In this document: positions 8,821 to 16,300 of the stretch, piece after piece | Numbering within the stretch: position 1 is the first letter of the stretch | Layout: every line of letters begins with the position of its first letter | Origin: Gammaproteobacteria bacterium | Lineage (GTDB): Bacteria > Pseudomonadota > Gammaproteobacteria > S012-40 | Direction of reading: 5' to 3' | DNA: 42,305 bases | Assembly: GCA_029864945.1 (NCBI GenBank) | Contig: JAOTSL010000001.1 | Location: forward strand, 1-42,305 | Translations under genes and position numbers: made by a program | The notes under the pieces: model-generated | Seen by the model: the letters and a program-made list of their open reading frames with translations, nothing else | Database searches by the model: none | What the model was told of the DNA's origin: nothing

Positions 8821-8897
8821 TCAAATACTCGACTTAAACAGTAGTGATATATTTTCAGAAAAACCATTTACATTATATAAATGTGTAGAGGCGATAT
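8821..8897. repeat. dispersed repeat R1, copy 1
   Basis: This segment aligns with 13127-13214. The left 45 bases match at roughly 85 percent, including identical GACTTAAACAG at 8831-8841 and 13137-13147. The right end GTAGAGGCGATAT is identical at 8885-8897 and 13202-13214. The middle differs by an 11-base length change where copy 2 holds an IS-end-like sequence. Both copies lie about 150-160 bp beyond the stop codon of a minus-strand gene (protease at 9049, giant lipoprotein at 13375). Nature unknown. Confidence 0.7.
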
Positions 8898-9048
8898 AAC
8901 CTATCAACTTCGATAAGTTTATTTTTGAACCCGCCATTACAATTCCATGTGATAATTTTCATAAACTCAATATACGCAAAGAAGGGGCAACTCTTGTATA
9001 GTCCACACGGAATAAAACTCCCCAAAAATATATTTCCCCGTCACCTCG

Positions 9049-9600
9049 CTAGGAGTATTTATAAACTATACCCTGCCAACGAAGAAGTTTCTTATACCCT
9101 GTAAAACCAGCAGGACCGCCCGTACCATTTAGCAAATACTGAGGCAAAAACTCATAGAACTCAAGCGAGTTGTTAAACTCCCAGCAACTGGTATTAGGAT
9201 CCAGAAACTGCAATTTCCCCTCGACCTTGTTCGTTGCCATTGAATGACCTTCCATGACCTTTCGTATGTCATTGATTCCATTTTTTTTCAAGCTGTCATC
9301 CCATGCAGTCAATATAGCCTTTCCGCCACCCTTGGTAAGCTGGGTCGCCATCCAGTTGGGAGAAAAAGCTTTCGCAGCTTCAGTTTCGTCAATAGAAACT
9401 TGCTTAAGGAGGTTGTTCTTATCAATACTCTCATCACTATCCGCAGCATCCCATAACAATTTAATAAACTCCTTGGTACCAAGTTCATCAATGTCTGTGA
9501 CCGAGCCACCTTTTTTTGTGCCGGTGTAAAGCCAGCGAGCACAAATGCTACGGCAGATACCATCAGTATTGATATCGCCACAACTAAAGACTTCTTTCAT
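9049..9600 (-). CDS. YopT-like (C58-type) cysteine protease homologue
   Basis: 183 residues from the ATG at 9600, chosen because GAGGAGT lies 7 bases upstream; an in-frame GTG at 9636 would add 12 residues without a ribosome site. The pattern fits the YopT/C58 papain-like family. The nucleophile region is DGICRSICARWL with Cys16. A His lies in EGHSMAT (His119). An Asp-Pro-Asn follows in LQFLDPNTSCWEF (Asp134) and leads into the usual F..FL..YL segment. The order and spacing match a Cys-His-Asp triad. In other bacteria such proteases are injected effectors or toxins that cleave host proteins. There is no signal peptide or membrane segment. It stands alone between R1 and R2 copies. Function is inferred from motifs only. 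Confidence 0.65.
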   Translation of the reverse strand: MKEVFSCGDINTDGICRSICARWLYTGTKKGGSVTDIDELGTKEFIKLLWDAADSDESIDKNNLLKQVSIDETEAAKAFSPNWMATQLTKGGGKAILTAWDDSLKKNGINDIRKVMEGHSMATNKVEGKLQFLDPNTSCWEFNNSLEFYEFLPQYLLNGTGGPAGFTGYKKLLRWQGIVYKYS

Positions 9601-9945
9601 GATGTTACTCCTCTTTAAGCTTCTGGGGATAGGCACTAAAAATGAAGTTTGCCAATCCTATTAATTTGTGATGTTTCTCATCTTTACGAAACAGACATCA
9701 GTTAGGCCTTTCATTGTTTCTAACTATTGCGACATAAAAAAGTAGATTGATAGTTAATCTAAACTTATCTTGATCAAGTGTCTCAACATAAACCAATCTT
9801 ATCTATCTTTATAATTTTAGTGTGTGAACTACGCCACTCCCGAGAAAAATCAGATGAAAGCGGGTGACTATCACAAATCTAAGCACAATATATTTTGTAG
9901 CCTAAAACAAAAGGGGTCGAAAAATGATTTTAACCAGAGCATGAA
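9601..9945. other. upstream region of the protease gene, no gene seen
   Basis: An AT-rich leader of 345 bp between the protease start and repeat R2. It includes a 10-bp palindrome CTTGATCAAG near 9769-9778, which resembles overlapping Fnr half-sites but lacks the proper TTGAT-N4-ATCAA spacing. No reading frame with a ribosome site was found. The promoter of the protease gene should lie here or in R2. Confidence 0.4.
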
Positions 9946-10150
9946 TTACAAATAGACGGCCAACGCATTCTAGATTATTAGTGATTCTTTGAATAGGCTC
10001 GTTTGACGGCTTGCTTAAATCCTTTTTGTCTAGGATATAACTTACAATCATACCTTGATACTCACTTTCATAATATTTATGTTGAGTGATAGTCACACGA
10101 TAAATTTATATGGAAAAGAAAAGAATAAAATGAAAAGATAGTAGTTAAAA
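9946..10150. repeat. dispersed repeat R2, copy 1
   Basis: Aligns along its length with 21550-21757. Four blocks are identical and colinear: TCTTTGAATAGGC (9986 and 21590), AACTTACAAT (10039 and 21645), TAAATTTATA (10101 and 21717) and GTAGTTAAAA (10141 and 21748). The sequence between them is clearly related but diverged. A 64-codon minus-strand frame (10096 to 9902) crosses it. The second copy keeps a related fragment (PIQRxTxNLExVxRLF) but has stops elsewhere, so R2 may be a decayed gene or a noncoding element. Both copies lie upstream of minus-strand genes. Confidence 0.75.
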
Positions 10151-10157
10151 CTATGTA

Positions 10158-10420
10158 CTCAAGTTTCGGGGTTCAAATAAAACGTGAAATTTCGATATTG
10201 CGTGTTTATTCTGGAAACCGGCTAAAACACTGCCGACATGACACGTTATTAGATGGTGTATTTTATACTCTGTCATCCCGGCAGTTTTTTAGCCGGAATC
10301 CATGCTCAGGTAAATCTCTGCTTTGCTGACGCCATCAAATAATTGCTATTTCATTACTAAAGCCCATTGTTTGATGGATTTAAGCGCTGTAGTTAACTAA
10401 TTTGAACACCGAAACTTGAG
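10158..10420. mobile_element. 263-bp MITE-like element with terminal inverted repeats
   Basis: The ends are inverted repeats with a single mismatch: CTCAAGTTTCGGGGTTCAAAT at the left (10158-10178) and its complement with one change at 10400-10420. Each is bordered by TA, which fits the TA target duplication of IS630/Tc1-mariner-type elements. Inside is a second inverted repeat of 26 bp (10218-10243 and 10271-10296, three mismatches) with the motif GTCATCCCGGCAG...AGCCGGAATCCATG, similar to palindromic repeats common in proteobacterial intergenic regions. There is no transposase gene, so it would be non-autonomous. It abuts the right end of R2 copy 1; copy 2 has no such insertion. Confidence 0.75.
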
Positions 10421-10477
10421 TATGTAGTGTAAAAATATTTATCGAGCTTACAGTCTCAACAGCTTGCATATATTATA

Positions 10478-10792
10478 TTACATTGCTCTACCTTCAGAAA
10501 TAGCCTCAAAAGTTTCATCTAAACTTTCCCTTACATCATTAATCCATTCTATGACTTCTTCAGGGGATTCAGTTTGAGCCGCTATATTTTGGATTAACAA
10601 TAAAGTCGATTTCATTTTATTTAAATTTCGCACTGATTCCCAACTCATGGCTTCATCAATATGATATATTAATTTGTCAGAGTTAGGAAATCCATAGTAC
10701 CTTACGACGGCATCTCTTAAATTTCCCCAGGATCCTTGCAGATCTGAAAGAGCAGTTTTTTCATATCCTGTTGGTTCTGTTTCAAAAGTCAT
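10478..10792 (-). CDS. hypothetical protein in the MarR-linked cluster
   Basis: A 104-residue acidic, probably all-helical soluble protein with no recognised family. Features seen: SDLQGSWGNLRDAVVRYYGF near the N-terminus and a helical C-terminal half ending DETFEAISEGRAM. A GGAG ribosome site precedes the ATG. It is the last gene of a minus-strand run with the DUF4336 gene (60-bp gap) and the GFA gene, so it is likely co-transcribed with them. The function cannot be told. Confidence 0.6.
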   Translation of the reverse strand: MTFETEPTGYEKTALSDLQGSWGNLRDAVVRYYGFPNSDKLIYHIDEAMSWESVRNLNKMKSTLLLIQNIAAQTESPEEVIEWINDVRESLDETFEAISEGRAM

Positions 10793-10852
10793 TAGATTAT
10801 CAATCTCCTTTCCAGATCACGTTTTCAGAAAACAACGAGCTCATATATTTTG

Positions 10853-11566
10853 TTACCCACATCTTGAAAAACTGAATTTTAACTTTACTTTTTTATCAGG
10901 AAAACCTATTTCACTCTGACTAAATGCGGCACTGAATTTTTCTTTTGCCTTAACATCAACAACATTGCCATGAGAGACTACAATTTTATTAAAGGCATAA
11001 CCACTAATAGTTTTTATCGAACAACTTAATTTTTCTGGAGAATCAATTAACGATTTCATTAATCGAGATGGGCCAAATCTCTCATAACAGCCATTTAGCT
11101 TAAAAAATACTTTTGACCATAAAGACACGTTAGAATCAAAGTTAAAAGCCAAATCCGTTAATATTAATGTTGAGCTTTCTAGGTGGATAAATGCAAATTC
11201 GTTTAATTTGGAAATACCCTCTATTTTCACTATTTCAACGGATGACTCCAAATCAACACTACGTAAAGCAGACAAGACATTACTTTCACCGGCACCACTT
11301 ACTTTAGCTGTATAGTACTTGGCTTTAGGATAAACTGAACACCATTTTTTCGAAAACAACCCATGGAAATTATTTGGTGTAATTATAAATGCGACCTTCC
11401 CTATATCATTAACTTCATTAGCCAAGTCATCAGAATATTCAACGGGTGAATGAAGAACCAGCTTTCCGCTTGGTAGCCTCAAAATTGTCATTCGATTTCC
11501 GAAATCAGTACCTGAAAAACTAAAGTCTCGCTCCACTACCCAAATATTACTTCCTAGTTTTCTCAT
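10853..11566 (-). CDS. DUF4336 family protein (metallo-beta-lactamase-like fold)
   Basis: A 237-residue protein. The N-terminal pattern (LGSNIWVVERDFSFSGTDFG, NRMTILRLPSGKLVLHSPVE, then VAFIITPNNFHGLFSKKW and YPKAKYY) is that of DUF4336, a family related to metallo-beta-lactamase-fold hydrolases. The usual HxHxDH zinc motif is not present, as is normal for DUF4336; the conserved histidine is in NNFH. A late SHGNVV motif (residues about 203-208) could supply another His. A GGAGAG ribosome site precedes the ATG. It lies between the GFA gene and a hypothetical gene in one run. The substrate is unknown. Confidence 0.75.
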   Translation of the reverse strand: MRKLGSNIWVVERDFSFSGTDFGNRMTILRLPSGKLVLHSPVEYSDDLANEVNDIGKVAFIITPNNFHGLFSKKWCSVYPKAKYYTAKVSGAGESNVLSALRSVDLESSVEIVKIEGISKLNEFAFIHLESSTLILTDLAFNFDSNVSLWSKVFFKLNGCYERFGPSRLMKSLIDSPEKLSCSIKTISGYAFNKIVVSHGNVVDVKAKEKFSAAFSQSEIGFPDKKVKLKFSFSRCG

Positions 11567-11653
11567 CTATAGCTCTCCGCCTTAAAATAACAGAAGTCAT
11601 AACATCAGTGATAACTGGCAATTTTCAAATTTGTTGTGTGTTTGTACCGCTGA

Positions 11654-12073
11654 CTAAGGGGCGTACTTTTTAAATACTTCAGCACCTGTCATATTATTTG
11701 TTTTATTTGAAAAACTATAAAATTCTGGCTTTTCATCTATAAACACTTGGCGTTCAAATACAAATTCACTGTTATCTTCAAATAAACCAGCAGATACCAT
11801 ATGTAGATTGCTTGCTTTCAACCTGTAAAATAAATGACTGCCACATTTATTACAAAAGCCTCGTTCAGCCCAATCTGACGAACTAAATACTGTAATGTTT
11901 TCCTCTCCTTCAAAAGTCACTTCTGAACCACAGTTAACAGTCATAATTGGCCCACCAGACCATTTCTTACACATATTACAATGGCATGAACCAACGTTAT
12001 TATCGCGATTTTTGGCTGTAATAGTAACTGAACCACAAAGACAACTCGCTTTTTCTCCCGCAACCTTAGGCAT
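11654..12073 (-). CDS. GFA family zinc protein (glutathione-dependent formaldehyde-activating-like)
   Basis: 139 residues from the ATG at 12073, chosen for its GGAGAG site; a GTG at 12118 would add 15 residues with no ribosome site. It has the GFA/CENP-V fold signature: CLCGSVTI, SCHCNMCKKWSGG, a later Gly-Phe-Cys-x-x-Cys-Gly (GFCNKCGSHLFYR). These Cys residues bind two zinc ions. Some members speed formation of S-hydroxymethylglutathione, but most have no proven activity. The gene is divergent from the MarR-type regulator with a palindrome between them, so it is probably controlled by that regulator. Confidence 0.87.
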   Translation of the reverse strand: MPKVAGEKASCLCGSVTITAKNRDNNVGSCHCNMCKKWSGGPIMTVNCGSEVTFEGEENITVFSSSDWAERGFCNKCGSHLFYRLKASNLHMVSAGLFEDNSEFVFERQVFIDEKPEFYSFSNKTNNMTGAEVFKKYAP

Positions 12074-12141
12074 AACACTCTCCTTTTTTGTATGTCCATT
12101 TCTAAAACTGACAGGCACAGTAAATCACGGTTGTTTTTTAT

Positions 12142-12159
12142 AGTCAACCATGGTTTACT
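12142..12159. promoter_or_regulatory. palindromic operator between GFA and marR-type genes
   Basis: AGTCAACCATGGTTTACT is an 18-bp near-perfect palindrome with one mismatched pair of positions around the perfect AACCATGGTT core. A related half, AGTAAATCACGGTTG, lies at 12119-12133 and pairs with it at longer range. The site ends 6 bp before the regulator ATG, so binding would block its own expression and could also act on the divergent GFA promoter. That the MarR-type protein is the binder is inference. Confidence 0.6.
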
Positions 12160-12165
12160 AACTCC

Positions 12166-12630
12166 ATGGATAAAACTAATTTTACAAACCAAAAAAACAC
12201 CTCTCTATCTCATCAGCTAATTAAAGTGGGGCGACTTATAAATGAACGAGGGCTTGACTCTGTTAGAGACGTATTTAACTTACCAGAACTCAAACAGTCT
12301 CATCTAGATTTATTTCCTCATATTGATTTTGAAGGTACTAGCATTTCAGAAATCTCAAAACGGAAAGGGGTTTCGAAGCAGTCCGTGAGTAAACTAGTAA
12401 AAGAAATGACTCACATAAAAATTTTATCGATAAAAACAGACCCGGAAGACAGTCGGTCTAAAATAGTTTTTTTTAAAACTTCTGGCTTTTATTCGATTCA
12501 GAAAGGACTTGAAGAACTTGTTGCTATTGACCGTTTAATTTCAGATCATCTTGGTAATAAAGCTTACAATTCGACATTAGAAAATATTTCAGGTCTCATT
12601 GATTTTTTTCAAACTGACAATAGAAAATAA
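12166..12630 (+). CDS. MarR family transcriptional regulator
   Basis: A 154-residue winged-helix protein of the MarR type. N-terminal dimerisation helix (LSHQLIKVGRLINERGL), recognition region SISEISKRKGVSKQSVSKLVK at about residues 65-85, wing KTDPEDSRSKIVFFKTSGF with the conserved Asp-x-Arg, then C-terminal helices. MarR proteins are usually repressors released by small ligands or oxidation; there is no conserved reactive Cys here (no cysteine in the protein), so redox sensing is unlikely. The gene is divergent from the GFA / DUF4336 / hypothetical run and likely controls it and itself through the palindrome at 12142-12159. Confidence 0.85.
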   Translation: MDKTNFTNQKNTSLSHQLIKVGRLINERGLDSVRDVFNLPELKQSHLDLFPHIDFEGTSISEISKRKGVSKQSVSKLVKEMTHIKILSIKTDPEDSRSKIVFFKTSGFYSIQKGLEELVAIDRLISDHLGNKAYNSTLENISGLIDFFQTDNRK

Positions 12631-12817
12631 TAAAGAAATGATCAAATATTTCATTGTGCGCACGGAACACGACTTTTCCCCACCATTTCTATTTCAATCT
12701 CAGACCCCGCCTTCAGGCCGCAAGTGCACCATCTACAAGTGGCTTTCATCAACAACATAGTACTAGGGGCAAAGGGATCAAATCTATAAATATAATATTT
12801 TTACAACACCATTAACT
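12631..12817. other. short intergenic patch with richer GC
   Basis: A 187-bp gap. Bases about 12655-12780 look near 50 percent GC, higher than the AT-rich surroundings, and no intact gene is present. Next to the transposase remnant it may be a leftover of inserted DNA. Its origin was not recognised. Confidence 0.3.
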
Positions 12818-13081
12818 TTACGCGCTATTTTTTATATCACATAACTCATGTTCAAATCCTTTAATGGTGCCAGACACACTGCCATAGTGAAAATGATAAT
12901 GGTTATCCATCAAATAATAGACATATATCTCTACCCCGAACATTTCGTGAATCTCTCGTAAAAGTTCGAGAAATAATTCGCGATGTGTATCATGTTGAAA
13001 TATGTCGCGGTAAGCGGCACCTCGATTCATGACATGATAACACGCATTTTTATATTCAATTCTTAATAGTAAATCGGACAA
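12818..13081 (-). pseudogene. truncated REP-associated tyrosine transposase (RAYT / Y1_Tnp) remnant
   Basis: An 87-codon frame. The first 65 or so residues match the N-terminal half of Y1 transposases: LRIEYKNACYHVMNRGAAYR, DIFQHDTHRELFLELL, and the metal-binding HUH motif in MDNHYHFH. After that the similarity stops. The frame runs into unrelated sequence containing GTGTCTGGCACC (minus strand, near 12868-12879), a motif reminiscent of REP sequences, and ends about 20 codons later. The C-terminal half with the catalytic tyrosine is missing, against a usual length of 150 or more residues. It is not expected to be active. Confidence 0.8.
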
Positions 13082-13126
13082 CCATTGAGAAGTAGTCTCA
13101 ATAATTCATCGCCGTAGCTATCAACC

Positions 13127-13214
13127 TCAAATGCTTGACTTAAACAGTTGTAATATATTTACAGAAACAATCATCAACCTAGATTCCGCAGTTATATCAA
13201 AGTAGAGGCGATAT
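13127..13214. repeat. dispersed repeat R1, copy 2, containing an IS1380-like end
   Basis: The counterpart of 8821-8897 (same order and orientation of GACTTAAACAG and GTAGAGGCGATAT). Its middle contains CCTAGATTCCGCAGTT at 13178-13193, which equals the terminal repeat of the miniature element at 29036-29134, but no matching second end is found nearby. The repeat lies between the transposase remnant and the terminator of the giant gene. Confidence 0.65.
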
Positions 13215-13320
13215 GATTTGTTCTTCGAATGCAAAGAGACGTAAGCATTCGCTATTAAATTTTGCTAACCCTGAATAGAGTAAACGACTTTATCTAATTA
13301 ATAGGCTAACTAAAATATAA

Positions 13321-13353
13321 AAAAGGCAATGACGTCTAACGTCATTGCCTTTT
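13321..13353 (-). terminator. rho-independent terminator of the giant lipoprotein gene
   Basis: A perfect 14-bp stem (AAAAGGCAATGACG / CGTCATTGCCTTTT) with a 5-base loop, ending 22 bp past the stop codon. A T-run on both strands makes it bidirectional in principle. Confidence 0.9.
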
Positions 13354-13374
13354 TATCAACTTTTCAAAAATAAA

Positions 13375-16300
13375 TTATTGATTACTTATTACAGTTGTCA
13401 GATCAACATCACAACCTTCACCAACACCTGCACCCGTTGTAGATGCCAAATCTCGTAGTGATAAAGTCATGCTACCTGTCGACACAAGTTCATCATAACT
13501 AAACGTTCGTGAAAAACGCTTGAGACATTTTGAAGCAAATTGACCAACAACACCGGATGCACCTATAGGGCATTCATCAAGCTCATCAATATTATCAACC
13601 TTCGTAATCAAGCCTGAAACATCAATACTTTCATTCTTTCTAACAACAAAAGACTGACTTCCAAATCGCTCTTTGCTCTTAAGCTGCTGATAAAGCTGTT
13701 TGCCTTCATCTGATAATTCAAAGTAGCGCTTTCCGCCTTCAGTTGTCAGCATCGCCGGGTTTTCTAGCACATTACTGTCGTTTTCCTGTTTAACTAGGTT
13801 TGTAATAATTCGACGCGATGATGCTAAATCAAGAGCAGCTGCCACAATAGTTGGTGTAGTGTAGTTTACAGTTGGCTCTATAAAATAACGACTACCTTTT
13901 TTAATTACATCTGTATCAGCTTCAATCGCTTCCATAAAGATCAAGAATTCAGAACCTTCCGCGCTGCCATAGTAAGGCGCAGGTGGTACGTAGTCTTTAG
14001 TGGCCGGTACTTTATTGCTGGCTTTATTATGACGGTCGAGAGAAATATAACTCGCTCTCGTCACGTCACGCCCAACACCGATGCACGAAAACATCCCGTC
14101 AGCTGGCTCATGTGTAACCATGTTTTCAGTTAGATAATCAGAATCTAACCAGTTGGGAACATTTCCATCAGCATCCGGAGCCGGTTTCTTTCGAATTTGA
14201 ACGCGTATGTTTGCAGCACCCTGTGCATTTGCCAGATAGATCTCGATCTTGGACTGCAGAGCACCAAATGTACGCGTGCCGATTGCATCAAGTCGTGAAT
14301 TATCACTCCATAGCGCATCGTTAGTAACAGCCACATAGTTACCATTTAATAATTTCTGGCTAAGTACATCAATACCATCAATTCGCAGAATCAAACCATC
14401 ATCCGCTACAACACGGAATTCATAATCACCCGCTTCAGGAACAGAAATATATCCTTCCCACTTAGCAAGAAATCGCCCCATAAAGCCGGAACCGAAGTCT
14501 ACATCAGCGCTGTTGCTGTAATATTTCCCATTGGTAGGGTAGGCATAAAACCCACCCTGACAACCCGTTGCACCTTCTGGATCACCAGTACCACCAGCAT
14601 ATACATCACCGCCTTCACAAGCGCGCACTGACATCTTTAATCCTTTTTCACTGCTCGCTGCCGTAGTGTCAACACCTGCAAGACTATCCACACTTGCCAG
14701 TCTCATGTGTCCACCTGCTGTAGGTGTTGTTGAGCCATCGGGCACATAGGCAAACTCATCGGAAGATGATAGCAAATGTTTGCTGCGAACAGCACCATCT
14801 GTGGAACCCGTTGCATACAACCACCACAACAAATTTGTTTTTAACGTGCAAGGTATAGTCATAAACTTTTGTGTTTCAAAATCAAAAACCTGTTTCACTC
14901 CACCTGTCGAAGAACATTCATCCAGATTGGTTGCATAAATAGAATCGTAGGCAACCGTAATCATGGCATCCTGCATCAATGGATCGGTTAAACTTCCAAC
15001 TTCAAGTTCAACAAAATCCGACCTGCCATCGCCATCGGTATCTGCATTTGTTGCATCGGTAATGTAAGTAACACCATTTAGCATCACACCGTTTTTCTCT
15101 TCGTAATCTGACAAACCATCACCATCGGAATCCGCTTTATTTGGATTAGTCAGAATGACACTTCCCAGAAAGTTCTGGCCGGTTTCGGAGACTCGATAAC
15201 CCGTCACAACTTCGGTGTAATCGTTTAAGTCATCATTATCACTGTCTGATAATAATGGATCAGTATTAATTGCACTTCCATTCACAACCAGACTAAAACC
15301 GGTGAATAGCATCGACATATGTGCATAGTCATCTGCAGAATAAGTAAATGATATTTTATCGCTTACATCGATGTTTCCATCACCGTTCACATCATAATCG
15401 GCCTGCATGCTGCTTGCGCGAACTACGGTTCGAAATTCCTGCCAGTCATCCAGCCCGTCATCATCTGTATCAACCTTATTCGGATCGGTGCCTATGTCAC
15501 GTTCAACAAAATCTGGTAGACCGTCAAAATCACTATCAGGTTTAAACGGATTTGAACGGACCAGGTAGCCCACTTTATTATTCACTTTCACGATCCAACC
15601 CTGAATTTGTTCTTCAGTATCAGATAGACCATCCATATCAGAGTCGCGGAAGTTAGCACCGTCAACAACTGTTGGATCTGAACCCAACGCAACTTCAAAG
15701 CCATCTGCAATTCGATCACCTTCCGAGTCACGACGCAGTGGATCAGTCGTCACAATTCGACCGTACAGTTTCAAGTCTTTACCTGAGTTTTTATCGTATT
15801 CACTCAATTCAACAGCGCAGCTTGCATCTACAAGCACGGGTTCGACACTTGTCTTGCTCCAGATTACCGGCTCATTAGGATCAAGCAAACCGGTACCTGC
15901 TTCATAAGCGGAAACAGTATCGGTAGCATTAGAGTCCTTCGCACAATCAAGTCGACGATCTTCACCTGGCGCAATAAACCAGTACCCTGTGTAAACATCA
16001 TTTCCTGCTGGTTCGGTTTCCAAAATTCCGTTTGCACCTGCTGTAACGAGCACCATTCCTGCTTTGGTTTGACCATTAACCATTACTCGTTGCACGTCAT
16101 CGCCCTGCGCAACTGTCTGTGCGATACCCCAATTGACATCACCTTTAGCTGTTGTCAATTTTTCAGTTTCGCTTATCAGTGGATCAACGTTCTCAATAAT
16201 TGACATTGCCGCGGCATAACCAAAAACTTCTGCACCGTCACTGATATTATCCTGATCCGTATCGACTAATAGAGGATCAGTAGAAGGGAATGTAATATTC

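Noticed and set aside
9769..9778. Fnr site CTTGATCAAG upstream of the protease gene
   Set aside because: The spacing does not fit TTGAT-N4-ATCAA; it is a short palindrome that can occur by chance.
9902..10096. 64-codon minus-strand frame with GTG start inside R2
   Set aside because: Not kept open in the second R2 copy, and substitutions between copies are not mainly synonymous. Treated as part of a repeat, not a gene.
13178..13193. complete IS1380-like MITE at R1 copy 2
   Set aside because: Only one terminal repeat is present; no inverted partner or target duplication within 300 bp.
8821..13214. R1 as an integron attC site
   Set aside because: The core GTTRRRY/RYYYAAC ends and the long imperfect palindrome of attC sites are not present, and no integrase is seen.
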